Part shown: in pieces, positions 1-8,377 of the stretch
Position numbering within the stretch: the stretch's first letter is position 1
Layout of the letters: each line of letters begins with the position of its first letter
Origin: Arcticimaribacter sp002477625
GTDB taxonomy: Bacteria > Bacteroidota > Bacteroidia > Flavobacteriales > Flavobacteriaceae
Reading direction: 5' to 3'
Assembly (NCBI GenBank): GCA_943846665.1
Contig: OX044358.1
Coordinates: 124,001-188,000, forward strand
DNA: 64,000 nt
Program-made: the position numbers and the translations under genes
The notes under the pieces: generated by a model
Database searches by the model: none
What the model was told of the DNA's origin: nothing
Seen by the model: only the letters and a program-made list of their open reading frames with translations

Positions 1-941
1 GTAGGCATTTTCCCAATCATTTCCCGTTTAAAATCAGCTTCCCAAACCAGCCAATTTCTTCCGCCAAAGTCAATTGATGCTTGTGCTAGGCAGTCGTCCA
101 TGGGCAAGCAAAAGCCGTAGCGTTCTATCCCAAGTTTGTCTCCTAAGCCTTGTGCAAAGGCTTCACCAAGAACAATAGCGGTATCTTCAATGGTATGGTG
201 TTCGTCTACTTCTAAATCGCCTTTAACATTCAATTTCAAATCCATATTCCCGTGGCGGGCAATTTGATCCAGCATATGATCGAAAAAGGCAATTCCTGTA
301 TCAATCTGACTTTTACCAGTTCCATCTAGGTTCAATTCAAGTGTAATATCGGTTTCGTTTGTTGTTCGTTTTTGAACTACAATGCGTTGCTTCAACTTTA
401 AAAATTCATAGATTTTTTTCCAGCTGGTGGTGGTGAGTGCAAGAGTATCCCTAAAATCTGAAGCCCCAACTTCCGCTGCTCCAAGTTCGGTATCATTTGC
501 GATGAAAATTCCTTGAGCTTTTAAATTATAGGCCAATTCGATATCCGTCATCCGATCGCCAATCACAAATGACTGCTGCATGTCATATTGCTCAGCATTG
601 AGATAGGATGTAAGTAAGCCTGTTCTTGGCTTGCGTGTTGGTGCATTGTCTGCAGGAAAACTGCGATCGATACAGATGTCATTAAAGCTAATCCCTTCGT
701 TTTCAAAGGCTTTCAATAGAAAGTTATGGGTAGGCCAAAAAGTGTCTTCTGGAAATGAATCGGTACCTAAACCATCTTGATTGGTTACCATAACCAATTC
801 GTAATCCAGTTCAGTCACTATTTTTCTTAAGTATGTAAATACTTCCGGATAAAATTCCAATTTGGAAAGTGCATCCAACTGATAGTCCGCTGGCTCTAGG
901 GCTAGCGTTCCGTCGCGGTCGATAAAGAGAACTTTTTTCAT
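1..941 (-). CDS. hisB: Bifunctional histidinol-phosphatase / imidazoleglycerol-phosphate dehydratase (3' end cut by window)
   Basis: Catalyses two steps of histidine synthesis in the cytoplasm. The N-terminal half is a HAD-type histidinol-phosphatase (FIDRDGT near residue 5 holds the nucleophilic Asp; GDRMTD follows later). The C-terminal half is the dehydratase, with the metal-binding motifs FFDHMLDQIARHG and DEHHTIEDTA. About 313 residues are visible and the frame is still open at base 1 (ending in REMIGKMP), so roughly 60 residues are missing off the left edge. ATG at 941 gives the usual MKKVLFIDRDGT start; an in-frame ATG at 947 is possible. It lies 10 bases after the hisC stop, in the same operon. 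The two-domain fusion is a known form in Bacteroidota and enterobacteria. Confidence 0.95.
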   Translation of the reverse strand, partial: MKKVLFIDRDGTLALEPADYQLDALSKLEFYPEVFTYLRKIVTELDYELVMVTNQDGLGTDSFPEDTFWPTHNFLLKAFENEGISFNDICIDRSFPADNAPTRKPRTGLLTSYLNAEQYDMQQSFVIGDRMTDIELAYNLKAQGIFIANDTELGAAEVGASDFRDTLALTTTSWKKIYEFLKLKQRIVVQKRTTNETDITLELNLDGTGKSQIDTGIAFFDHMLDQIARHGNMDLKLNVKGDLEVDEHHTIEDTAIVLGEAFAQGLGDKLGIERYGFCLPMDDCLAQASIDFGGRNWLVWEADFKREMIGKMP

Positions 942-951
942 TTGCATGGTA

Positions 952-2004
952 TTATTGATCCATCGTTTTAAAGGCAGTTATCAAGGCTTTATTTTGAGCT
1001 GCTGTTCCAATGGAGATTCGCAGTGTATTTTCGCAGGCGTATTGATTCGAAGGATTCCGAACAACAATGCCTTTGTCGATTAGTTGCTTGTATCGTAATT
1101 GACTATCATCGACACGAATTAAAATAAAATTAGCATCGGATGGAAAAATTTCTTTAACAAGTCTAAGTTGCTGTATTGTAGATGTTAAAACCTCCTTCTC
1201 TTTAAGCATCAATTGAACTTCATTTGCAACAGCATCAGCATTGTCCAAACGATCAAAAACCGCCTGTTGAGACAAGACATTAAGGTTGTAGGGTGCTTTG
1301 ATTTTATTTAAAACACCTATGATGTCCGGGTGAGCAAAAGCCATCCCTACGCGGGCACCGGCTAGGCCTTGTGCCTTGGAAAAGGTTTGCAATACCACCA
1401 CATTGTGATAATCCGCTAACCAATCAATTGCTGTTTCGACAGGGGAAAACTCGGCATAGGCTTCGTCAACCACTACCAAGCCTGGAAAACCTGCTACAAT
1501 TGCCTTGATATCCTTCATAGGAAAGCGATTCCCTGTTGGATTGTTTGGTGTTGGAATGAATATCATCTTGGTACGATCTGTAGCACGAGCTAGTATTTCT
1601 GAAACATTCAATTGAAAGCCAGAAATTAAAGGAACCTCTACACAAGCTACTCCATTCAAATTAGCTGAAACCTGATACATGCCAAAAGTAGGTGGAACCA
1701 ACAAGATTTCATCTTCTTTGGGCTCACAAAAGGCAACCATTAGGAGGTTGATGAGTTCATCACTTCCATTACCCAAGAATATATGAGACGGTGCAACAGC
1801 CTTGACCTTGCCTAAGCGTTCTTTCAATTCTGTTTGCATGGGATCGGGATACCGATTCAATCGCGTTTCAAAAGGATTCTCGTTTGCATCCAGAAGAATC
1901 ATTTCTCGATCTGAGGCTACAAATTCTGAGCGTGCAGAACGATACGCTTGCATAGCTTGTATTGTTGGGCGTGTGAGCGCATCAATGTTGATTGATCTTT
2001 TCAT
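952..2004 (-). CDS. hisC: Histidinol-phosphate aminotransferase
   Basis: PLP-dependent class I/II aminotransferase converting imidazole acetol phosphate and glutamate to histidinol phosphate. At 350 residues it has the normal length. NENP is near residue 41, PTPNNPTG at 151-158, the PLP-contacting Asp in DEAYAEF at 180, and the Schiff-base lysine is K210 in QTFSKAQGLAGARVG. The start overlaps the hisD stop by four bases (2001-2004, ATGA type), which suggests translational coupling. It is the third gene of the his operon and is presumably controlled by the attenuator ahead of hisG. Confidence 0.97.
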   Translation of the reverse strand: MKRSINIDALTRPTIQAMQAYRSARSEFVASDREMILLDANENPFETRLNRYPDPMQTELKERLGKVKAVAPSHIFLGNGSDELINLLMVAFCEPKEDEILLVPPTFGMYQVSANLNGVACVEVPLISGFQLNVSEILARATDRTKMIFIPTPNNPTGNRFPMKDIKAIVAGFPGLVVVDEAYAEFSPVETAIDWLADYHNVVVLQTFSKAQGLAGARVGMAFAHPDIIGVLNKIKAPYNLNVLSQQAVFDRLDNADAVANEVQLMLKEKEVLTSTIQQLRLVKEIFPSDANFILIRVDDSQLRYKQLIDKGIVVRNPSNQYACENTLRISIGTAAQNKALITAFKTMDQ

Positions 2005-3287
2005 TTCTTTAAATCGTTTAAGCGAAGGCTTACAGCATTTTTATGTGCCTGAAGCCCTTCAGCCTCGGCCATAAGCTCGATAGCTGGGCCAATAGCCTGT
2101 ATTCCTTTGGGCGATATTTTCTGGAAGGTCATTTGTTTTAAAAAACTATCCAAATTCACTCCACTGTATTGTTTTGCATAGCCATTGGTTGGCAAGGTGT
2201 GATTTGTCCCTGAGGCATAATCCCCCGCACTTTCTGGGGTGTAATTCCCTATAAAAACAGAACCTGCATTGGTGATTTGATCCACGTACATCGCTTCGTT
2301 TTCCATACAAACAATATAGTGTTCAGGACCGTATTGATTGATGAAGGCTATTGCTTGTTCATCGGTTTCAAATGCTATCATTCTGGAATTTACCATTGCC
2401 TGTTGCGCGATATCTTTACGCGACAGTGTTTCCAGTTGAGCGGTTATTTCAATTCGTACCTGATCCAATAAAGCAGGAAAGGTGGTGACTAAAATCACCT
2501 GACTGTCTGCGCCGTGTTCTGCTTGTGACAATAAATCCGAAGCAACATAGGCCGGATTAGCCGATTGATCTGCAACAACCAATAATTCACTTGGACCAGC
2601 GGGCATATCAATGGCAACCTGATGTTGGGTTGCCATCTGTTTCGCTGCAGTGACGTATTGATTTCCTGGGCCAAAAATCTTATATACCTTGGGGATGGTT
2701 GCAGTTCCAAAGGTTAAAGCTGCAATTGCCTGGATCCCGCCTACCTTAAAAATCTGTGTTACGCCACACAGTTGTGCGGTGTACAAAATCACATCGGGAA
2801 TGGATCCATTCGCATCAGGTGGGGTACACAATACAATTTCTTTGCAGCCTGCAATTTGAGCGGGAACTGCAAGCATCAATAAGGTTGAAAATAAAGGCGC
2901 CGATCCTCCCGGGATGTACAGCCCAACTTTTTCTATCGGACGTTTTTCTTGCCAACAGAGTACACCCGGTTGGGTTTCAACCGAAACAGTTTGGGTTTGC
3001 TGTGCGTTGTGAAAGATTTTTATGTTTTCTCGCGCCAGTTGAATTGCTTCTTTTAAAGGAGCAGCAACTGCCGCTTCAGCACGTGTATATTCGGTTTCAC
3101 TAACTGTAAAAGCGTTGAGCTTTACTTTATCGAATTTCAGCGTATAGTCAATTAGGGCTTGATCTCCTTTGCTTTTTACTTCTTGAAAAACTTCTTCTAC
3201 CAAAGGTTCTAAATCTTTGAAACTAGCCGTAGGGCGTTTCAATATAGCCTCCCAATCTGCCAGAGCAGGATTAATAAACTCTTGCAT
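2001..3287 (-). CDS. hisD: Histidinol dehydrogenase
   Basis: Zinc- and NAD-dependent enzyme that oxidises L-histidinol to L-histidine in two steps, the last reactions of the pathway. The 428 residues match the family length. Visible motifs are GLYIPGGSAPLFST, VGGIQAIAALTFGT, GPSELLVVAD, and the zinc and catalytic region SQAEHGADSQ and GTNHTLPT. Its ATG shares one base with the hisG stop codon (TAATG at 3285-3289), and its own end overlaps hisC by four bases, so hisG, hisD and hisC form a tightly coupled block. Confidence 0.97.
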   Translation of the reverse strand: MQEFINPALADWEAILKRPTASFKDLEPLVEEVFQEVKSKGDQALIDYTLKFDKVKLNAFTVSETEYTRAEAAVAAPLKEAIQLARENIKIFHNAQQTQTVSVETQPGVLCWQEKRPIEKVGLYIPGGSAPLFSTLLMLAVPAQIAGCKEIVLCTPPDANGSIPDVILYTAQLCGVTQIFKVGGIQAIAALTFGTATIPKVYKIFGPGNQYVTAAKQMATQHQVAIDMPAGPSELLVVADQSANPAYVASDLLSQAEHGADSQVILVTTFPALLDQVRIEITAQLETLSRKDIAQQAMVNSRMIAFETDEQAIAFINQYGPEHYIVCMENEAMYVDQITNAGSVFIGNYTPESAGDYASGTNHTLPTNGYAKQYSGVNLDSFLKQMTFQKISPKGIQAIGPAIELMAEAEGLQAHKNAVSLRLNDLKK

Positions 3288-4138
3288 TAGCGTACCATTT
3301 TTTCAATTGGACAAACCAGAATATCTTCAGCACCCGCAGCTTTGAGTTGGTCGATTACTTCCCAAAAATCTCCCGAATTGATTACCGAATGAATGGAACT
3401 CCAGCCTTCTTGAGCCAATGGCAAAACGGTGGGGCTTTTTAGAACGGGTAAGATAGCCGATACGGCCTCTATTTGCTCGTTTGGCACATTGAGTAAGATG
3501 TAGCGCGATTGCTTGGCACGAAGGACCGCTTGAATTCTAAAACGCAGTTTATCTATTAAAAGTTGCTGTTCAGAGGTTACATTGGGAGCTTGTACCAATA
3601 CAGCCTCAGATTTTAAAATCTCAATTACCTCGTTCAGATTATTCTTGAATAAGGTACTACCACTGGAAACAATATCACAAATGGCATCAGCTAAGCCGAT
3701 GTTGGGAGCAATTTCTACAGAGCCACTAATGACGTGTATATCGGCTTGAATGCCTTTTTTTTCTAAAAATTGATTTACCGTGTTTGGATAGGAAGTCGCA
3801 ATCTTTTTATTCGCCAAATCGGAAACACCAGCAAACGGAATTCCTTTAGGGATTGCAATAGATACTCTACATTTTGAAAAGCCTAAGGGTTCAATAATCT
3901 CCAGTTCCTTTCCTTTTTCTACCAAAAGATTACTCCCCACAATGGCTAGGTCTACTACCCCATCGCGTAAATACTGCGGAATATCGCCGTTGCGAAGGAA
4001 GAATACCTCCATTGGAAAGTTTCGAGCGGCAGCCTTGAGTTGATCTTTTCCATTGTCGATGGAAATACCACAACTTTTGAGTAAGGCCATGGAGTCTATG
4101 TTTAGGCGTCCTGATTTTTGAATTGCTATGCGTATCAT
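3287..4138 (-). CDS. hisG: ATP phosphoribosyltransferase, long form
   Basis: First committed step of histidine synthesis: ATP plus PRPP gives phosphoribosyl-ATP. The start MIRIAIQKSGRLN is typical. At 283 residues it is the long form, with a C-terminal ACT-like regulatory domain (about residues 205-283), so feedback inhibition by histidine is expected and no HisZ partner is needed. It is the first structural gene of the operon. An intrinsic terminator ends only about 14 bases before its start, which makes transcription depend on readthrough of the attenuator (see 4157-4265). Confidence 0.96.
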   Translation of the reverse strand: MIRIAIQKSGRLNIDSMALLKSCGISIDNGKDQLKAAARNFPMEVFFLRNGDIPQYLRDGVVDLAIVGSNLLVEKGKELEIIEPLGFSKCRVSIAIPKGIPFAGVSDLANKKIATSYPNTVNQFLEKKGIQADIHVISGSVEIAPNIGLADAICDIVSSGSTLFKNNLNEVIEILKSEAVLVQAPNVTSEQQLLIDKLRFRIQAVLRAKQSRYILLNVPNEQIEAVSAILPVLKSPTVLPLAQEGWSSIHSVINSGDFWEVIDQLKAAGAEDILVCPIEKMVR

Positions 4139-4156
4139 AATTGTTATAAATAAAAA

Positions 4157-4182
4157 AACCCGTTTGAAAAATCAAACGGGTT
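4157..4182 (-). terminator. Attenuator terminator of the his operon
   Basis: Perfect 11-bp stem with a 4-nt loop (arms 4172-4182 and 4157-4167), GC-rich in the middle and followed on the minus strand by a run of T. It sits between a histidine-rich leader peptide and hisG. A seven-base segment inside the leader ORF (4217-4223, TCAAGCG) can pair with CGTTTGA of the 5' arm (4172-4178) with a single G-U wobble, which would form a competing antiterminator. Confidence 0.85.
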
Positions 4183-4208
4183 CTGAGTGTTGTATATATA
4201 CATCAACC

Positions 4209-4265
4209 TTAGAGCTCGCTTGAGTTCGTAAAATGATGATGGTTATGTGTCGTAATATTCTGCAT
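4209..4265 (-). CDS. hisL: Histidine operon leader peptide, 18 aa
   Basis: An 18-codon ORF on the minus strand reading MQNITTHNHHHFTNSSEL. Four of its 18 residues are histidine, three of them consecutive (codons at 4233-4247). It lies directly upstream of an intrinsic terminator and of hisG, which is the classical arrangement of ribosome-mediated attenuation. The inferred mechanism is that scarce charged tRNA-His stalls the ribosome on the His codons, leaving 4217-4223 free to pair with the terminator arm. A ribosome that reaches the stop codon covers this segment and lets the terminator form. The ORF is too short for standard gene callers. No Shine-Dalgarno sequence is seen, and the putative -7 element lies only 8 bases upstream. 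Confidence 0.82.
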   Translation of the reverse strand: MQNITTHNHHHFTNSSEL

Positions 4266-4272
4266 TAGGGTA

Positions 4273-4280
4273 CAAATGTA
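4273..4280 (-). promoter_or_regulatory. Probable -7 element of the his operon promoter
   Basis: TACATTTG on the minus strand matches the Bacteroidota -7 consensus TAnnTTTG. No good -33 TTTG is found 18-20 bases upstream; an AGTTTT sequence is near. Transcription would start only a few bases before the hisL ATG. The rest of 4266-4405 is AT-rich, with nothing else recognised. Confidence 0.5.
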
Positions 4281-4405
4281 TTGAAATTATTTTAAAACTA
4301 GACCTATCTGATTGTTTTAGATGTTGTAATTTATTATTCTCAAAAGAACAGTCCTTTGGATAAATAAATCAAATTATATTCAGGTAAAATTATGAATGTT
4401 ATAAA

Positions 4406-4439
4406 AAAAGCCGAACCCATTCGTATGGGTTCGGCTTTT
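4406..4439 (-). terminator. Terminator of the lpx-fabG-SPFH operon
   Basis: Long stem with a 4-nt loop (arms 4406-4420 and 4425-4439; core GCCGAACCCA paired with TGGGTTCGGC), followed on the minus strand by T residues. It lies about 54 bases after the stop of the SPFH gene. The structure is symmetric, so it could also act on plus-strand transcripts. Confidence 0.85.
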
Positions 4440-4492
4440 ATAATATGAGTTGACAATTGACTATTCCCGATTACCAATACGTTTACTTTAAT

Positions 4493-5311
4493 CTATTGGT
4501 TTCCAAGAATAATGGGTAAACCGCCATCTCCACTTCCAATAACAATTACTTTTGCATTGGTAGATTCGGACAACTTAAGCGTCGCTTCAATTCCTTTTTC
4601 TTGTAGAATTTTGTCTGTAAGTGAAGCACTCAATATACGGTTGGCAGTTGCTTTTCCTTCAGCATCAATACGCTGACGTTCGGCTTCTTGCTTAGATTTT
4701 TCAATTCTAAAGACATATTCCAAAGCTTCTTGCTCTTGATTCAACTTACGTTCAATTGCTTCACGAATTGCGATCGGCAGGGTTACATCACGTACCAAGA
4801 CCGCGTTGAGCTGTACATGCTGATTTTCAACAACCTTTTTAGTTTCTTCAAAAATCTCTTGCTGAATTGCATCTCTTTTTGTTGAATACAATTGCTCAGG
4901 CGTATAACGTCCAACAATAGAGCGAGCTACTGCACGAATTTGAGGAATGATGATGATGTTCAAATAGTTTTCACCTTTGGTTTTGTGTAACAAACCAAGC
5001 TCTGATATAAGGGGCTGATACAGCACCGAAATATCTAACGAAATCTCCAGACCATTGGAAGAAAGAACCTGCATTTTACTTTCAAAAACTTCTTGTTGTT
5101 TTACGTTGTAAACATAAACTTTATTCCAAGGTGCAATGATGTGAAATCCTTCGCCAATTACTGGCTCGTCAATAACAACACCCCCTCCAAAAGTTCTAAA
5201 GAGCACTCCAGCTTCTCCATATCCAATGTTGATAGAAGATTTTGAGATAAAAATAAATACAATAAAAATACCTGCGATTACGGGCAGGCCAATTTTGGGT
5301 AATTTTTGCAT
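4493..5311 (-). CDS. Prohibitin-like SPFH domain membrane protein
   Basis: Residues about 9-25 form one hydrophobic N-terminal segment (GLPVIAGIFIVFIFI), followed by an SPFH/band 7 domain (about 30-215) and an Ala/Glu/Gln-rich coiled coil around 195-235 (EQEALEYVFRIEKSKQEAE). Length (272 aa) and architecture are those of bacterial prohibitin homologues, which form large ring-like assemblies at the membrane and often influence FtsH-type proteases or membrane microdomains. That role is inferred here. It is the last gene of the operon, 16 bases after fabG, with a strong terminator behind it. Confidence 0.85.
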   Translation of the reverse strand: MQKLPKIGLPVIAGIFIVFIFISKSSINIGYGEAGVLFRTFGGGVVIDEPVIGEGFHIIAPWNKVYVYNVKQQEVFESKMQVLSSNGLEISLDISVLYQPLISELGLLHKTKGENYLNIIIIPQIRAVARSIVGRYTPEQLYSTKRDAIQQEIFEETKKVVENQHVQLNAVLVRDVTLPIAIREAIERKLNQEQEALEYVFRIEKSKQEAERQRIDAEGKATANRILSASLTDKILQEKGIEATLKLSESTNAKVIVIGSGDGGLPIILGNQ

Positions 5312-5327
5312 AATAACAATTTTAAAA

Positions 5328-6074
5328 TTAAGTTAACATTCCTCCATCTACATTCAACACCTGTCCGGTGATGTAGTTGGATAGATCGGATCCTAAGAAA
5401 ACACATGCATTTGCGATGTCTTCTGGTGATCCCCCTCTTTTCAAAGGGATACCACTTCTCCACCCTTGGACTACGTCCTCAGGAAGTTTAGCGGTCATTT
5501 CAGTTTCAATAAATCCAGGGGCAATTACATTCGATCGAATGTTTCGCGATCCTAGTTCTAGGGCGATGGATTTTGAAAAGCCAATAATACCGGCTTTTGA
5601 GGCTGCATAATTAGCTTGCCCTGCATTTCCTTTGACTCCCACAACAGAGCTCATATGTATTAGAGATCCTTTGCGTTGCTTTAAAAAAGTACGCTGTACA
5701 GCTTTGGTCATATTAAAGACAGACTTCAGGTTTACTTCAATGACTTGATCAAAGTCCTCCTCTGCCATTCGCATCAATAAATTGTCTTTGGTAATCCCAG
5801 CATTGTTGATCAATATATCCAAACCGTCAAAGTCTTTTAAAACATCTTCGACCAGTTGGTGAGCTTGATCATAACTCGCTGCATTACTTTGATAGCCCTT
5901 GGCAGTTATACCAAATTCTTTTAATTCCGCTTCTAAAGTGTTAGCCGCTTCAACGGAACTACTGTAAGTAAAAGCTACATTGCAACCGTGCTGAGCAAAT
6001 ACATGAGCAATGCCTCTACCGATACCTCTACTGGCTCCAGTAATAATAGCTGTTTTTCCTTCTAAAAGTTTCAT
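5328..6074 (-). CDS. fabG: 3-oxoacyl-[acyl-carrier-protein] reductase
   Basis: NADPH-dependent short-chain dehydrogenase of type II fatty-acid synthesis. It has the Rossmann glycine motif TGASRGIGRG (residues 12-21), NNAG at 90-93, and the catalytic Ser142/143, Tyr156 and Lys160 (NYAASKAG). The 248 residues match FabG, and the C-terminal TGQVLNVDGGM is the usual FabG signature. It lies between sucD (10 bases) and the SPFH gene in an operon that also makes lipid A and includes FabZ, which supports a fatty-acid role over another SDR function. Confidence 0.92.
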   Translation of the reverse strand: MKLLEGKTAIITGASRGIGRGIAHVFAQHGCNVAFTYSSSVEAANTLEAELKEFGITAKGYQSNAASYDQAHQLVEDVLKDFDGLDILINNAGITKDNLLMRMAEEDFDQVIEVNLKSVFNMTKAVQRTFLKQRKGSLIHMSSVVGVKGNAGQANYAASKAGIIGFSKSIALELGSRNIRSNVIAPGFIETEMTAKLPEDVVQGWRSGIPLKRGGSPEDIANACVFLGSDLSNYITGQVLNVDGGMLT

Positions 6075-6084
6075 ATATTGGTTA

Positions 6085-6957
6085 TTAATTCAATACTTCC
6101 GCTACTTTTTCTCCAATGGCAGCAGGCGAATTCACTACATGAATTCCACACTCAGCCATAATGCGTTTTTTTGCTTCTGCTGTATCATCGGCACCGCCAA
6201 CAATTGCACCAGCATGGCCCATGGTTCTTCCTGCAGGAGCAGTTTCACCAGCGATAAAACCAATAACGGGTTTCTTGTTTCCAGTGGCTTTGACGTATTG
6301 AGCGGCTTCGGCTTCTAATTGACCTCCAATTTCACCGATCATTACGATGGCTTCAGTTTCCGAATCATTCATAAACAACTCAACAGCGTCTTTGGTCGTC
6401 GTTCCAATGATTGGATCTCCACCAATTCCAATTGCTGTAGAAATTCCAAATCCTTCGCGAACAACCTGATCTGCTGCTTCGTAAGTCAACGTTCCTGATT
6501 TAGAAATGATTCCAACGTTCCCTTTTTTGAAAACAAAACCGGGCATAATCCCAACCTTTGCTTCTCCTGGAGTAATAACACCTGGGCAGTTAGGCCCAAT
6601 TAAACGGCAATCTTTTCCGGCAATATAGTTCGAAGCTTTGACCATATCGGCAACAGGAATTCCTTCTGTAATGGTAATGATCACTTTAATCCCAGCATCG
6701 GCAGCCTCCATAATTGCATCCGCAGCAAAAGCTGGTGGAACAAAAATAATGGTAGTATTTGCATCTGCTTTTGCAACAGCTTCGGCAACTGTATTAAAAA
6801 CGGGACGTTCCAAATGTGTTTGTCCACCTTTACCTGGAGTTACTCCTCCAACCACATTAGTTCCATACTCAATCATTTGAGTTGCGTGGAACGTTCCTTC
6901 ACTTCCAGTAAAACCTTGAACTATTATTTTGGAATCTTTGTTAACTAAAACACTCAT
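6085..6957 (-). CDS. sucD: Succinate-CoA ligase, ADP-forming, alpha subunit
   Basis: TCA cycle enzyme subunit that binds CoA and carries the phosphohistidine. The CoA-binding Rossmann start is KIIVQGFTGSEGTFHA, GPNCPGVI follows, and the active-site histidine is H248 in TMGHAGAIVGG. The 290 residues match the family. The beta subunit gene (sucC) is not in the window, so the two subunits are encoded apart, as is common in flavobacteria. It lies in the lpx operon between efp (56-base gap) and fabG. Confidence 0.96.
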   Translation of the reverse strand: MSVLVNKDSKIIVQGFTGSEGTFHATQMIEYGTNVVGGVTPGKGGQTHLERPVFNTVAEAVAKADANTTIIFVPPAFAADAIMEAADAGIKVIITITEGIPVADMVKASNYIAGKDCRLIGPNCPGVITPGEAKVGIMPGFVFKKGNVGIISKSGTLTYEAADQVVREGFGISTAIGIGGDPIIGTTTKDAVELFMNDSETEAIVMIGEIGGQLEAEAAQYVKATGNKKPVIGFIAGETAPAGRTMGHAGAIVGGADDTAEAKKRIMAECGIHVVNSPAAIGEKVAEVLN

Positions 6958-7013
6958 TCTGTATTATATTATTAATTAATGATTTAACGTAACTGATGTT
7001 CCGTTTTATGAAT

Positions 7014-7580
7014 TTACTCTTTAACGCGTTCTTGGTAGGTGCCTTTATCAGTTTCTACCTTTATTTTGTCGCCTTCGTTGATGAATAAGGGAACATTGAT
7101 GCGCGCACCTGTTTCCACTGTCGCGGGCTTGGTGGCATTGGTAGCCGTATTTCCTTTCACCCCCGGTTCCGTGTGTGTAACCTCTAAGATTACACTAACT
7201 GGCATATCAACCGATAAGGGCATTTCATCTTCTGTATTGATTGAAATAGAAACGATTTCCCCTTCTTTCAACAGTTCGGGTGCATCCAAAATATTTTTTT
7301 CAATCGTAATCTGATTGTAATCATCTGAGTTCATAAAGTTGTAGGTATCCCCATCGTTGTATAAAAACTGATACTTATTTGTTTCCACTCGGATGTCTTC
7401 TATCTTATGTCCCGCAGAAAAGGTGTTATCTAATACCTTTCCCGAAGTAACGCTTTTGAGTTTAGTTCTGACAAATGCAGGTCCTTTCCCAGGTTTTACG
7501 TGAAGAAACTCTATTATTTTATATATGTCGTTGCTGTGTCTAATGCAAAGTCCTTTTCTAATATCAGAAGTTGATGCCAT
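7014..7580 (-). CDS. efp: Translation elongation factor P
   Basis: Three-domain translation factor (188 aa) that binds between the P and E sites and relieves stalling at polyproline stretches. The N-terminal KOW-like domain carries the loop KPGKGPAF with the tip lysine K32, the residue that is post-translationally modified in many bacteria. No epmA or epmB gene is visible here. The C-terminal OB domains end in INEGDKIKVETDKGTYQERV, the standard EF-P signature. It lies 11 bases downstream of lpxA in the same operon. Confidence 0.97.
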   Translation of the reverse strand: MASTSDIRKGLCIRHSNDIYKIIEFLHVKPGKGPAFVRTKLKSVTSGKVLDNTFSAGHKIEDIRVETNKYQFLYNDGDTYNFMNSDDYNQITIEKNILDAPELLKEGEIVSISINTEDEMPLSVDMPVSVILEVTHTEPGVKGNTATNATKPATVETGARINVPLFINEGDKIKVETDKGTYQERVKE

Positions 7581-7591
7581 AATTTGTCTAT

Positions 7592-8377
7592 TTAATTTTT
7601 TTGAAAATACCCTTTCATGATTCCACGTTGCGAGTCTTTTATGAATTGCAAAATTTCATCACGTTCCGGTGTAACACCCATTTCTGCTTCTAGAATTTCA
7701 GAAGCCTGTGTTGTATTGTAATTTTTTTGATAGAGTATGCGGTAAATGTCTTGAATCTGTCTGATTTTTTCCGCCGAAAAACCGCGACGTCTTAGGCCTA
7801 CCGAATTGATTCCTACATAGGATAATGGCTCACGTGCAGCTTTTACAAATGGAGGTACATCCTTACGAACCAAAGAACCCCCTGAGATAAAGGCGTGATC
7901 TCCTACAGAACAAAATTGATGGATCGCAGTCATACCAGCCAAAATAACATAGTTACCAATATTGATATGTCCAGCAAGTGTACTGTTGTTTGAAAAAATA
8001 CAATAGTTTCCTACCCTGCAGTCGTGCGCAACATGCGAATAGGCCATGATCAAGCAATTCGACCCTATGGAAGTTTGTTGACGATCAGTTGTTCCACGGT
8101 TGATGGTTACACACTCCCTAATGGTTGTATTATCACCAATAATGGTTAGGGTTTCTTCCCCTGCGTATTTTAAATCTTGTGGCGGAGCAGATATTACAGC
8201 ACCTGAATAAATGTTACAGTTTTTGCCGATTCGAGCACCTTCCATTATGGTGACGTTCGAACCAATCCAGGTTCCTTCTCCAATGATGACGTTATTACTG
8301 ATGGTAACAAAAGGTTCAATTACGACATTGTTTGCTATTTTCGCTCCGGGGTGTACATAAGCTAAGGGTTGATTCAT
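7592..8377 (-). CDS. lpxA: Acyl-ACP--UDP-N-acetylglucosamine O-acyltransferase
   Basis: First enzyme of lipid A synthesis, transferring a 3-hydroxyacyl chain to UDP-GlcNAc. The N-terminal left-handed beta-helix is built from hexapeptide repeats, and the catalytic histidine region is MAYSHVAHDC. The C-terminal helical part contains GLRRRGFS. The start is ATG at 8377, giving MNQPLAYVHPGAKI and 261 aa. This ATG overlaps the lpxC-fabZ stop by four bases (8374-8377, ATGA). A longer reading from a TTG at 8464 would add 29 non-homologous residues inside lpxC-fabZ and is not supported. Confidence 0.96.
   Translation of the reverse strand: MNQPLAYVHPGAKIANNVVIEPFVTISNNVIIGEGTWIGSNVTIMEGARIGKNCNIYSGAVISAPPQDLKYAGEETLTIIGDNTTIRECVTINRGTTDRQQTSIGSNCLIMAYSHVAHDCRVGNYCIFSNNSTLAGHINIGNYVILAGMTAIHQFCSVGDHAFISGGSLVRKDVPPFVKAAREPLSYVGINSVGLRRRGFSAEKIRQIQDIYRILYQKNYNTTQASEILEAEMGVTPERDEILQFIKDSQRGIMKGYFQKN

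Noticed and set aside
5328..6074. The FabG-like SDR as the 3-ketocapnine reductase of the sulfonolipid pathway.
   Set aside because: It is 27 kb away, in an operon with lipid A and FabZ genes, and carries ordinary FabG signatures.
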